Source of the DNA: Bradyrhizobium sp. sGM-13
GTDB taxonomy: Bacteria > Pseudomonadota > Alphaproteobacteria > Rhizobiales > Xanthobacteraceae
DNA: 64,000 nucleotides
Assembly (NCBI RefSeq): GCF_018398875.1
Contig: NZ_JAGWDK010000011.1
Coordinates: forward strand, 62,001-126,000
Direction: 5' to 3'
This document shows positions 43,146 through 52,416 of this stretch, piece after piece. Each line of letters starts with the position of its first letter. Within the stretch, counting starts at the first letter, position 1. Made by a program: the position numbers and the translations under genes. The notes below the pieces were generated by a model that saw only the letters and a list, made by a program, of their open reading frames with translations, had not been told where the DNA came from and ran no database searches.

Positions 43146-44142
43146 ATGGCACGAAAAATCGACTGGGAAAGTCAGATCGGCCGCCGGCTCAAGTTGCGGG
43201 ACCTGCATGCATTCTTCACGGCCGTTCAACGCGGCAGCATGTCGAAGGCGGCTCGACAGCTTGGCGTTTCCCAGCCCGCCGTTTCCGAAGCGATCGCCGA
43301 TCTTGAGCAAGCGCTCGGTGTGCGACTGCTTGATCGACGCCCGCAGGGTTGAGCCGACCATGTATGGTGGCGCGCTGCTCCGACGCAGTGCTGCGGTATT
43401 CGATGAATTGAAGCAATGCATCAGGGACATTGAGTTCCTGGGCGATCCGACAGCAGGCGAGTTGAAGATCGGATGCCCTGAAGCAATTGCCGCGATATTG
43501 CCGCCAATCCTGGAGAGCTTTGCCCGAAAATATCCCCGCGTTGTCTTGCACGTGGACCAAGTCAGCACTGCGACGTTGGAATTACCAGGCTTGCGCGAGC
43601 GAAAGTTCGATCTGGTCGTGGCACTCCTGTTGATGCCACGCGTGGACGACGGTCAGGCGGATGACCTGAATGTGGAAGTCCTGTTCGATGATCACCTGGT
43701 CATAGCGGCTGGAATGCGCAGTCGATGGGCCCGTCGTCGCAAGATCGATCTCGCTGAGTTGGTCGACGAGCCTTGGATACTGGCGGCACCTGATACCGGG
43801 CCTTACAGGATTGTGTCGGAAGCATTCTGCGCGCGTGGGCTAGGTGCACCGAGGATCAGCTTGATGACTTTGTCTGTGCACCTTCGGACCAATATGCTCG
43901 CCTCCGGCCATTTCATTGCGACGTTCCCGAGTTCAGTCGCGCGCCTCCACGCCGAACGCTTCTCGCTGAAAGTGCTGCCGGTCGATTTGCCGGTGCGGCC
44001 GTGGCCAGTGGCAATCGTGACGTTGAAAAACCGGACATTGAGCCCGGGGGTTGAACGGTTCATCGCGCATATTCGCGATTTCACGCGACCGATGCGTGAG
44101 CGGCCCGCCCGGCTAGATGGATGTGCCAGCGGCGGGTCATGA
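43146..44142 (+). pseudogene. LysR family regulator with a frameshift
   Basis: The ATG at 43146 opens MARKIDWESQIGRRLKLRDL and the winged helix (FFTAVQRGSMSKAARQLGVS, then QPAVSEAI), but the frame stops after LLDRRPQG at 43352. The effector domain continues in another frame from VEPTMYGGALLRRSAAVF to 44142. PQGVEPT is a normal junction in this LysR group, so loss of two bases near 43350 explains the break. Total length (about 333 codons) is normal. It probably controlled the adjacent TctC gene. Confidence 0.8.
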
Positions 44143-44180
44143 CGCTCTTCCGCTCATTGCGAACAGAGAGTGCCGGGTAA

Positions 44181-44432
44181 CGATCGTTGATCGTCTACCG
44201 CTTCTTCCACCCGCCCCGGTGCCCTGGCGCGCCGCCGCTTGAGCGCGAGGCTGGCCCGAACTCCGGTCCTGACTGCCGTGAGTCCGTCGGCTGGAAAATC
44301 TTGCTGCCGCTACCGATCTCGGGCTTGCGCGGTTTGGCGCCGCTGGGGCGGTAGGGCAAGCATTCAGGGCCATGCATTTCGTCGAGGTGGGGTTTGTGGA
44401 TTTTGGAGGTGGAAGGACCGCCGCTGCGGCTC
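44181..44432 (-). repeat. 252-bp copy of the uvrB 3' end
   Basis: This segment matches 47430-47681 over its whole length without insertions or deletions. It encodes about 78 C-terminal residues of UvrB with only a few changes (HKPHLDEMHGPECLPYRPSG, GSGSKIFQPTDSRQSGPEFG, GHRGGWKKR). It also includes 14 bp beyond the stop codon, containing the dyad CGATC-GTT-GATCG. It is a direct repeat of the genuine uvrB end, and it ends 6 bp before the stop of the next gene. Confidence 0.92.
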
Positions 44433-44437
44433 GCCAA

Positions 44438-46023
44438 TCACTTTTCCGGTAGCCCCGCATTGCGCATGCCCTCGGCAATCCGCACCCGTTGTGCGAGACA
44501 GGTCGGGTTGTCCGTTGGCGAACTGGCGTGAAAGTGGGCGAGAGTGAAATTGGGGTCGATGGCCAGTCCCGTCTGTATCGAAGTCCGCGCTTCTTCGATC
44601 CGCCCGAGATGAGCCAACGCCGCGGCAAGGTAGACGTGAACGAACGCGGCGACATTCGGATTGGTCTCGATGGCCCGCTTGAACCAGTAGACAGCAGCTT
44701 CATCGACCGCAAGATACGACTGTGCGACGCCGGCATTAATCATCCAGGTGAACGCCTGTTGTCACGGGGAGAAAGTTGAAATGCCTGCATGACGCAAGCT
44801 TCGGTTTCCTCGGCTCGACCCAGGTAGCATTTGCCGAGCCCAATCCACGCGTAAGCGGTGGCTAGATTTCGATCTAGCGCCAATGCACGCCCACATTCGG
44901 CGATACCCTGAGCAGCACGTTTGGTAAAGATCTGGACGACGCCAAGGAGGCAACGCGCCATGGCATGGTTTGGCAGGTGCGCAAGCACCTTGGTCAAAGA
45001 CGTTTCGGCCGCCAGAAGGCGTGCTGTCCGGTCGCCGGTCTGCATGGAAGTTCCTCGTATCGCATCGACGAACGCCATGCCAACCACTGCTTCAGCGTTG
45101 CTGGTGTCAAGGCAGATAGCTTGTTCGAAGAACTTACGCGCCTGCGATAGGTTTGCGGGGTCCGATCCCCGATGCACACTCGCCATGCCCTGAAAATACA
45201 GATCCATTGAATCCGGATGTGGCGCCTGCGCCGCCCGTCGTGCCTCGGCCGTGACCAACTCGGTTCCGAGCTGATTGGCGAGACGCGCGCCAATTTCATC
45301 CTGCATGTCGAGGAAATCAGCGATTGGCTTGTCGAATCGTTCGGCCCACAGATGATTGCCGCTTCCGGCATCGATGAGCTGGACGTTGATGCGTATGCGG
45401 CCTTGCCCACGCTGCACGGACCCCTCAAGGATATAGCGAACGCCGAGTTCTCGACCGATTTGCTTCAAATCGACATGCTTACTCTTGTAAGTGAAAGCGG
45501 TGTTTCGGCCGATCACGAAGATTCCAACCATGCGCGACAAATCAGTGGTAAGGCTCTCGGTCACGCCGTCGACGAAATATTCCTGTTCGGGATCGGGGCT
45601 AAGATTGGCGAACGGCAAAACGACGAGCGAGGGTTTACCTGGAGCGGCAAAAGCGGGGGTCGGCGAGTTGGTCGTGACGGTCGCTCCCGTTGACGCCGGC
45701 GTTTCGCGTACCGCGCCGATAAAACGGACGCCCTTGCGCCGAAAGGTCTTGATGAGGCGTTGCTCATCTCCGGAATCACCGATCGCGTTCCGCGCCGCAT
45801 TCAGGCGGGTATCGAGAGCTGCATCCGAGACAATGCGACCTTCCCAAACGGCTCTTATGAGTTCGTCCTTGCTGACGACGCGTTCCCGGTTGCCGATCAG
45901 ATAGTTCAGCAAGTCGAACACTCGTGGCGCGACGGCGATGACATCCGTCCCGCGACGCAACTCGCGCCGGGCGGTATCGAATGAATAATCATCAAACAAA
46001 TAGCGCAAGCCGCTTCCCTGCAC
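44438..46023 (-). pseudogene. Winged-helix/TPR regulator (CadC-like) with a frameshift
   Basis: From a GTG at 46023 it encodes an OmpR/CadC-type winged helix (LRYLFDDYSFDTARRELRRG; VVSKDELIRAVWEGRIVSDA), then a TolB-like section (KPSLVVLPFANLSPDPEQEY) and TPR repeats (ARKFFEQAICLDTSNAEAVV). The frame ends RRSPG near 44740. The remainder, QAFTWMINAGVAQSYLAVDE and WFKRAIETNPNVAAFVHVYL, continues one base out of frame to 44438. A single-base loss near 44750 explains it. It is divergent from the TctC gene at 46177. Confidence 0.8.
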
Positions 46024-46176
46024 GGCGGTCCAACCGTCGAAGTCCCAGTGCCTGAGCGCAATAATAAGCCGTCGGTAAGGAAAAAGTAAGCTGGTGCGTA
46101 AGTATGTCCATCCTTGCCATGGTATCCGAAGGTAGAGCCCACGCTGAGGAAATGAGACGAGTCGGGGAGAGAGTTA

Positions 46177-47156
46177 ATGATCACACGTCGTGACTTGTTG
46201 ACCGTGTCGGCGGCCGGTGTCGCGTTGTCCGCCACGGATCTAGTGCAGAGGTCTTCCGCACAACCGCTCGCAAGAACCGCGCATATACTGACAGGCTTCA
46301 CGCCCGGATTGCAGGACGCCCTGGGAAGGCTCGTTGCCGGCCAGATGAAAGACTATGCGGAGACGTCGTGGTCGAGACCCGGCCCGGTGCAGCCGGTCGT
46401 GTTGCGGTCGAAGCCGTGAAGACAGCTAACGCCGACGGAACGGTTATGCTGCTCGCACCGCTTGGATTCATGATGCTCTTTCCACACGTCTACAAGACAC
46501 TCAGATACGAGCCGCGGGATTTCACCCCGGTGTCGACCCTCGCCTCAACCCCGACCTTGCTGACAGTGGGTCCAAAGGTGCCGGGTGACGTAAGGACCCT
46601 TGCAGATTTCGTCGCTTGGTGCCGGGCTAACCCAAAGCTGGCCACCTACGGCACGGCGGGTGCCGGCACCACGCTGCACTTCCTCGGTGCGATGCTGGGT
46701 CGCACCGCGGGCTTCGATTTTCTTCACGTACCGTATCAAGGCAATGGCTCGATTCAGGATTTGCTCAAAGGAGAGATCGCATCAGCCATCATGCCAGTCG
46801 GCAGCTCCCTGGGCCTCGTCCGATCTGGAGATCTTCGTGCGCTGGCTACTACCGGACCGCACCGCAGTCCGTTTCTTCCCGCTGTGCCAACGGTGGGAGA
46901 GGCTGGATATTCCTCGCTTGAGGACCTCACCTGGTACGGTGTTTTCGTTCCGGCGAAGACGCCGGCGAATATCGTCGAAAAGCTCAATGCTGCCATCCAA
47001 GGAGCCCTGCGCACTGACGAGGTAAAGTCCGGCATGGCAAAATTAGCCGTCGAACTTGACTCAATCTCCATGGGGGACTTTGCCCGGCTGATCGTATCGC
47101 AATCGGAACGATGGAAAGCGATCGTGCAAGCAACCGGGTTCGTCCCGACTGATTGA
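46177..47156 (+). pseudogene. TctC/Bug family receptor with a frameshift
   Basis: The ATG at 46177 opens a Tat-like leader (MITRRDLLTVSAAGVALSAT) and the first receptor strand (ILTGFTPGLQDALGRLVAGQ). After KDYAET at about 46365 one base is missing; the other frame resumes VVETRPGAAGRVAVEAVKTA and runs intact to 47156. HVPYQGNGSIQDLLKGEIAS and WYGVFVPAKTPANIVEKLNA are typical Bug motifs. GGGGAGAG precedes the ATG. Without the shift it would be a 326-residue receptor, a distant paralogue of the one at 42032. Confidence 0.8.
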
Positions 47157-47429
47157 AGGTCTGAGCGGCACTTGCACAAGGCTGTATGCCCTTTCCGAGC
47201 CTGGTACACTGGCGGACTGGCCGAAGCTGGCTCTTATCCAAACCGCGGATTTCGTGAGCGCTGTTCGACCAACATTTACTCTTTGCAAAACCACGCTGGG
47301 GTCAGCAGTGGACACGGCCGCACAAATGCTGGCACCGAGTGGGCGCTTGGTTTTGGATCGAATCCTGGATGTGCGACCACAGGCTAAGCACGCGATTGAG
47401 TCGCCAAGACCTTTGTCGATCGCGAACCA
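47157..47429. other. Intergenic, nothing recognised
   Basis: Between the TctC remnant and the uvrB repeat there is no plausible gene, terminator hairpin or repeat that I could identify. It is the right-hand margin of the accessory segment. Confidence 0.5.
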
Positions 47430-47443
47430 CGATCGTTGATCGT

Positions 47444-50407
47444 CTACCTCTTCTTCCACCCGCCCCGGTGCCCCGGCGCGCCGCCGCTTGAGCGCGGGGC
47501 TGGCCCGAACTCCGGTCCTGACTGCCGCGAGTCCGTTGGCTGGAAGATCTTGCTGCCGCTTCCGGTCTCGGGCTTGCGCGGTTTGGCGCCGCTGGGGCGG
47601 TAGGGCAAGGATTCCGGGCCGTGCATTTCGTCGAGATGGGGTTTGTGGACTTTGGAGGTGGAAGAACCGCCGCTGCGGCTCACCCCGCCCCGACCGCCTG
47701 CGGCGGTCGACCCTCCCCCTCCAGGGGCGGGTGAAGAGGCGCTGCGCTTCTTCATCGCTGATGTCGGCAAGTTCGCTGCCTCGCCGTACTTCTTCGTCCC
47801 GGCATAGGCGCCGGCCTTGCCCTGCACGGTGCGCTGCTTTGCGGTGGGGTCGTCGACCACGGCCATTTCCGTCGCGCGCAGGCGTTTGACTTCGTCGCGA
47901 AGCCTGGCGGCTTCCTCGAAGTTCAAATCGGCGGCGGCTTCGCGCATGCGGGTTTCGAGGTCGTTCAGGACGGCCTCGAAATTGTGGCCGATCGAGATGA
48001 CGTCGTCCGCCATGCCGCCGTCGCCGATTTCGACCAGCACGTGGTCGCGCTCGTAGACGGAGTTGAGGATGTCGCCGATCGATTTCTTCACGCTCTCCGG
48101 CGTGATGCCGTTAGCCGTGTTGTATTCGACCTGCTTTTCGCGGCGGCGGTTGGTTTCGGCGATGGCGCGCTCCATCGAGCCGGTCATCTGGTCGGCGTAG
48201 AGGATCACCTTGCCGTCGACGTTACGCGCCGCGCGGCCGATGGTCTGGATCAGCGAGGTCTCGCTGCGCAAAAATCCTTCCTTGTCGGCGTCGAGGATCG
48301 CGACCAGCGCGCATTCCGGAATGTCGAGGCCTTCGCGTAACAGGTTGATGCCGACCAGCGCGTCGAACGCGCCGAGGCGCAAGTCCCGTATGATCTCGAT
48401 GCGCTCGATGGTGTCGATATCAGAGTGCATGTAGCGCACTCGAATGCCCTGCTCGTGCAGGTATTCGGTGAGGTCTTCCGCCATGCGCTTTGTGAGTACC
48501 GTGATCAGCGAGCGATAACCCGCGGCAGCGGTCGCGCGCACTTCGCCGACGAGATCGTCGACCTGCGTGCGCGCCGGGCGAATGTCGACCGGCGGATCGA
48601 TCAAGCCCGTGGGACGGATCACCTGCTCGACAAATACGCCGCCGCTTTCGTTCAGCTCCCAGCCGCCCGGCGTCGCCGACACCGCGACCGTCTGCGGGCG
48701 CATCATGTCCCATTCCTCGAACCGCAGCGGGCGGTTGTCCATGCAGGAGGGCAGCCTGAAACCGTACTCGGCGAGCGTCGCCTTGCGCCGGAAGTCGCCG
48801 CGGAACATGCCGCCGATCTGCGGCACGGTGACGTGGCTTTCGTCGGCGAACACCAGCGCGTTGTCGGGCACGTATTCGAACAGCGTCGGCGGCGGCTCGC
48901 CGGGGCGGCGCCCGGTGAGGTAGCGCGAATAGTTCTCGATGCCGGCGCAGCTTCCGGTCGCTTCCATCATTTCGAGGTCGAAGGTGGTGCGCTGCTCCAG
49001 CCGCTGCGCTTCCAAGAGGCGCCCCTGGTTATTGAGCTCGTCGAGCCGCAGCTTGAGTTCACTCTTGATCGACTTGATCGCCTGCACCAGCGTCGGCCGC
49101 GGCGTCACATAGTGCGAGTTGGCGTAGATCTTGATGAATTCGAGATCGTCCTGCTTGTGGCCGGTGAGCGGATCGAACTCCTCGATATTCTCGACGGTAT
49201 CGCCGAACAGGTTCACGCGCCAGGCGCGGTCCTCATAGTGCGCCGGGAAGATGTCGATGACGTCGCCGCGCACGCGGAACGTGCCGCGGGTGAAATCGGC
49301 CTGCGTGCGCTTGTATTGCAGCGCGACGAGGTCGGCGATCAACTGCCGCTGGTCGATGCGCTCGCCCTTCTTCAGCGCAAAGGTCATCGCGGTGTAGGTC
49401 TCGACCGAGCCGATACCGTAGATGCACGACACGGACGCCACGATGATGACGTCGTCACGCTCGAGCAGCGCGCGCGTCGCCGAATGGCGCATGCGGTCGA
49501 TCTGCTCGTTGATGGACGAATCCTTTTCGATATAGGTGTCGGTGCGCGGAACGTAAGCCTCGGGCTGGTAGTAGTCGTAGTAGGAGACGAAATATTCCAC
49601 CGCGTTGTCGGGGAAGAAATTCTTGAACTCGCCATAGAGCTGCGCGGCCAGCGTCTTGTTCGGTGCGAGAATCAGGGCCGGGCGCTGCGTCGCCTCGATC
49701 ACCTTGGCCATGGTGTAGGTTTTTCCGGAGCCGGTGACGCCGAGCAGCACCTGGGTGCGGTCGTTGCGGTTGATGCCTTCGACCAGTTCGGCGATCGCGG
49801 TCGGCTGGTCGCCCTTCGGCTGGTATTCGGATTTGATCTCGAAGCGCACGCCGCCTTCGGATTTTTCCGGGCGCGGCGGCCGGTGCGGCGTCCAGACTTT
49901 GAGCTGGCCGTTATCGCCGCGAAATTCGGGACGTCCATCGCGGATCAGGCTTTCCAGCGCATCGGCGGTGGCTTTGACGCCGAGCGCTTCCATCTTGTTG
50001 CGCGGCGGGCGAGCGAGGGCTTCCTCGTCGTCTTCCGCGGTCGGCAGGCCGAGCTGGCGCGCGAGCTCGGGATCGAGGGTCGGGATCGTGGCCGCAGTGC
50101 CGTAGTTGGCTTGGGGCGCTTCTTCGAGGCCTTGTCTGGCGGCATCGCGTTTTGCGACGTCATCGCTCGTCCCTTTGGTCGAAGCGCGCGCGCGATGCGC
50201 CGCCGCCTCGCCGCCGGCGCGACGATCCCAGGAATTGTCCGGCGGAGGCTGTAGGCCGGTGCCTGAACCCGTTCCGGCGTCGCCGCGGTTGATGGCGGGA
50301 TTGAGCAGTTCCGCCAGCGCCGGTCCGATGGGTTGCACCTCGGGCCGGTGTGCCTTGGATTTCGGGGTTTTGCCTGATTTTTTGGGAGCGTCGGGTTTCT
50401 TCGCCAT
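47444..50407 (-). CDS. uvrB: Excinuclease ABC subunit B
   Basis: Encodes 987 residues, much longer than the roughly 670 of Escherichia coli UvrB. Helicase motifs are intact: Walker A GVTGSGKT (residues 223-230), the beta-hairpin YYDYYQPEAYVPRTDTYIEK, DESHVT, and TIGRAARNVDGKVILYAD. The UVR motif DLETRMREAAADLNFEEAAR binds UvrC. Unusual are a hydrophilic N-terminal extension of about 187 residues and a basic, glycine-rich tail ending GHRGGWKKR. It damages-scans and loads onto lesions for nucleotide excision repair. The tail-coding end is repeated twice downstream. Confidence 0.95.
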   Translation of the reverse strand: MAKKPDAPKKSGKTPKSKAHRPEVQPIGPALAELLNPAINRGDAGTGSGTGLQPPPDNSWDRRAGGEAAAHRARASTKGTSDDVAKRDAARQGLEEAPQANYGTAATIPTLDPELARQLGLPTAEDDEEALARPPRNKMEALGVKATADALESLIRDGRPEFRGDNGQLKVWTPHRPPRPEKSEGGVRFEIKSEYQPKGDQPTAIAELVEGINRNDRTQVLLGVTGSGKTYTMAKVIEATQRPALILAPNKTLAAQLYGEFKNFFPDNAVEYFVSYYDYYQPEAYVPRTDTYIEKDSSINEQIDRMRHSATRALLERDDVIIVASVSCIYGIGSVETYTAMTFALKKGERIDQRQLIADLVALQYKRTQADFTRGTFRVRGDVIDIFPAHYEDRAWRVNLFGDTVENIEEFDPLTGHKQDDLEFIKIYANSHYVTPRPTLVQAIKSIKSELKLRLDELNNQGRLLEAQRLEQRTTFDLEMMEATGSCAGIENYSRYLTGRRPGEPPPTLFEYVPDNALVFADESHVTVPQIGGMFRGDFRRKATLAEYGFRLPSCMDNRPLRFEEWDMMRPQTVAVSATPGGWELNESGGVFVEQVIRPTGLIDPPVDIRPARTQVDDLVGEVRATAAAGYRSLITVLTKRMAEDLTEYLHEQGIRVRYMHSDIDTIERIEIIRDLRLGAFDALVGINLLREGLDIPECALVAILDADKEGFLRSETSLIQTIGRAARNVDGKVILYADQMTGSMERAIAETNRRREKQVEYNTANGITPESVKKSIGDILNSVYERDHVLVEIGDGGMADDVISIGHNFEAVLNDLETRMREAAADLNFEEAARLRDEVKRLRATEMAVVDDPTAKQRTVQGKAGAYAGTKKYGEAANLPTSAMKKRSASSPAPGGGGSTAAGGRGGVSRSGGSSTSKVHKPHLDEMHGPESLPYRPSGAKPRKPETGSGSKIFQPTDSRQSGPEFGPAPRSSGGAPGHRGGWKKR

Positions 50408-50524
50408 GCGGCGAATATGGGACGAGTCAGCCGGTGAGAAAAGAGCAAATGGCGGCGCGAAAGCGCGCGTGCTTCCGCCTGTCAGCAGATGTCAGCAAGA
50501 CGTAATCGGGAACCGTTGTGCGCC

Positions 50525-50752
50525 TCAGACGCGAAGATCGCCATTATCCGCGCTAGCCGGCGCTGCCTTGACGATATCCAGATGAATCCCGCCGCAGCGC
50601 GTGCATCGCATGGCCCAGTACTCGGCGCCGGCGCGGCCGGGGATGATACGCAGCACCGCGAGCGCCGCGCTGCAGTCCGGACAGGTCGAAAGCAGCGGCG
50701 TGGCTTGCACGGTCTGTTCGGGAGCGGGTATCGAGATTCGGCCGGCCAGCAT
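50525..50752 (-). CDS. Small zinc-ribbon-like protein (75 aa)
   Basis: Encodes 75 residues from the ATG at 50752 (MLAGRISIPAPEQTVQATPL). Two CxxC pairs, STCPDCSAALAVL and MRCTRCGGIHLD, are spaced as in a zinc ribbon. It follows the next-upstream small gene by only 2 nt, so the pair is an operon. Function unknown; it might bind zinc and nucleic acid or a partner protein. Confidence 0.7.
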   Translation of the reverse strand: MLAGRISIPAPEQTVQATPLLSTCPDCSAALAVLRIIPGRAGAEYWAMRCTRCGGIHLDIVKAAPASADNGDLRV

Positions 50753-50754
50753 GC

Positions 50755-50967
50755 TTACCGATTCGCGAACCGCGGCATGAAACGATCGATATGGGCTTTC
50801 GCATCCGCGATCGCCGCTTCCGGATCCGACCAGGCGAAGCCGACTTCGAGGGTCGGAAATGCCAGGCCGTCGATCACCACCGGCTCCTGGTCGGCCCGTT
50901 GAATCCTGGCGTGCCATAGCCCTCTCCCTGCTTCGAACGATTGGATTTCAAAGCCGCCATAGATCAT
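50755..50967 (-). CDS. Small conserved hypothetical protein (70 aa)
   Basis: Encodes 70 residues from the ATG at 50967, with GGGGGA 6 nt upstream. The sequence MIYGGFEIQSFEAGRGLWHA followed by PTLEVGFAWSDPEAAIADAK and HIDRFMPRF looks like a compact alpha/beta protein with paired strands and a C-terminal helix. I do not recognise a named domain. Its stop is 2 nt before the zinc-ribbon-like gene. Confidence 0.65.
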   Translation of the reverse strand: MIYGGFEIQSFEAGRGLWHARIQRADQEPVVIDGLAFPTLEVGFAWSDPEAAIADAKAHIDRFMPRFANR

Positions 50968-51066
50968 GGCGCGTCCCCCGGAATTGCGCATGGCACGAGC
51001 AGAGCACAGCGCGGCGGAGGCAAATGTGAACGGCTTCACATGTGATGGATGTTTTTTGGCAGAAAG

Positions 51067-51171
51067 CCGTCATCGTCCGCGAAGGCGGGCGATCCAGTAT
51101 TCCAGAGGCTGCGGTGATCGAATCGAGACGCCGCGGAGTACTGGATACCCCGCCTGCGCGAGGTATGACGA
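51067..51171. repeat. REP-like palindromic element, family B
   Basis: The second copy of the element at 40027-40130. It shares the inner GATCCAGTATTCCAGAGGC and GTACTGGAT arms. Its outer hairpins are GTCCGCGAAGGCGGGC and CCCCGCCTGCGCGAGG. Confidence 0.8.
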
Positions 51172-51195
51172 CCGTGAGCGGAAGACGGTCGAGAA

Positions 51196-52416
51196 TCACC
51201 GTCGCGCCAAAATATGATCCGCGAGCACCACGGCATCGTCGCCGACGCCTGACAGGAACGAGGAGTTCATCTTCGACAGCCATTGCAGGCCGAGGAAGTA
51301 CAGGCCGGATACGGCTGAGATGCCGTTGCGATGAACCGCTTCGCCGCGGGCGTCGAGGACCGGGATATCGATCCAGCCGAAATCGACGCCGTAGCCGGTG
51401 GCCCAGATGATCGAAGAGATGCCCTCCGCGGCGAGGTCGAGGCGCGTGAGTGGCGCGGTGACGCAAGGCGGGTCGGGAAGCGTCGCGCGGGCGCCGGGTT
51501 CTTCCGGCAGCTCCAGGCGGCGCCGTTTCACATATTCATCGACGGTGTCGAGGAAGGTGGTAAAGGCGATGTCGCCGTCGCCAAGGCTTTTGTCGAGGTT
51601 AGGTGCAATGTCGAGCACGCCGCCATCGGCGGCGTCGAGACGTCCGAGCAAGATCATGCCGCGGGCGGCGAAATCGCGGAAATCGATGCTGCGGCCACCA
51701 TAAGCGCCCGAAATCACCGGGCCGAGGCGCGCTTGCCCGCGCTCCTCCGGGGTGATCTGGTCGAACTGCATTTCGGCGAGCCACCAGATCAAGTCGCGGC
51801 TGCGATAGCGGCGCGGCAGGCGGCGATGCCGTCCGACCGAGAGATAGACGCGCCGGCCGGCCTGCAACAATTCCTCGGCGATCTGCGCGCCGGACGCGCC
51901 GGCGCCGGCCACCAGCACCGCGCCCGGCGGAAGCTGTTCGGGATTCTTGTAATCGGCGGCACGCACCTGAAACACTGGATGATCGCGCAACAGGTCCGGG
52001 ATGACGCTGCGCTGATAGGGTCCGGTGGCGACGACGACATTGTCGGCTTCGATCGTGCCACCCGTGGTCTCGGCGATAAAGCGCCCGCCGTCGCGCTGCG
52101 ACAGCCGCGTCACCGCGACGCCGCAGCGGATCGGCGGCGCGACGAAATCCGCATAGGCCTCGATAAATTTGATGATGGTGGCCGTATCCGAAAACCCATC
52201 GGGATCGCTGTGCGGAAACGGAAAGTCCGGCAGCCGCACCGACCAGTTCGGAAACTGGAATATTAATCCGTCCCAGCGTTCGCTGCGCCAGCGTTCGGCG
52301 ATCCGGTGGCGCTCGAGCACCAGATGCGACAGTCCGCGCTGCTTGAGGCGGTGGCTCATCACCAGGCCGGCCTGGCCGCCGCCGATCACCAGCGTTTCGA
52401 TCTTCTCATCCGGCAT
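51196..52416 (-). CDS. Flavin-dependent monooxygenase-like oxidoreductase
   Basis: Encodes 406 residues from the ATG at 52416 (MPDEKIETLVIGGGQAGLVM). The FAD loop is VIGGGQAGLVMSHRLKQRG and the NADPH loop is VAGAGASGAQIAEELLQAGR. Also visible are IEADNVVVATGPYQ and SSIIWATGYGVDFGWIDIPV, with ATG as the conserved flavoprotein motif. It resembles the CzcO/YUCCA-like flavin monooxygenases. Substrate unknown. The LysR gene just upstream overlaps it by 11 nt on the same strand. Confidence 0.82.
   Translation of the reverse strand: MPDEKIETLVIGGGQAGLVMSHRLKQRGLSHLVLERHRIAERWRSERWDGLIFQFPNWSVRLPDFPFPHSDPDGFSDTATIIKFIEAYADFVAPPIRCGVAVTRLSQRDGGRFIAETTGGTIEADNVVVATGPYQRSVIPDLLRDHPVFQVRAADYKNPEQLPPGAVLVAGAGASGAQIAEELLQAGRRVYLSVGRHRRLPRRYRSRDLIWWLAEMQFDQITPEERGQARLGPVISGAYGGRSIDFRDFAARGMILLGRLDAADGGVLDIAPNLDKSLGDGDIAFTTFLDTVDEYVKRRRLELPEEPGARATLPDPPCVTAPLTRLDLAAEGISSIIWATGYGVDFGWIDIPVLDARGEAVHRNGISAVSGLYFLGLQWLSKMNSSFLSGVGDDAVVLADHILARR

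Noticed and set aside
48425..50254. 609-codon open frame antisense to uvrB
   Set aside because: It is the complement of a conserved gene in high-GC DNA, has no family motif, and its amino-acid composition is the usual arginine- and valine-rich shadow.
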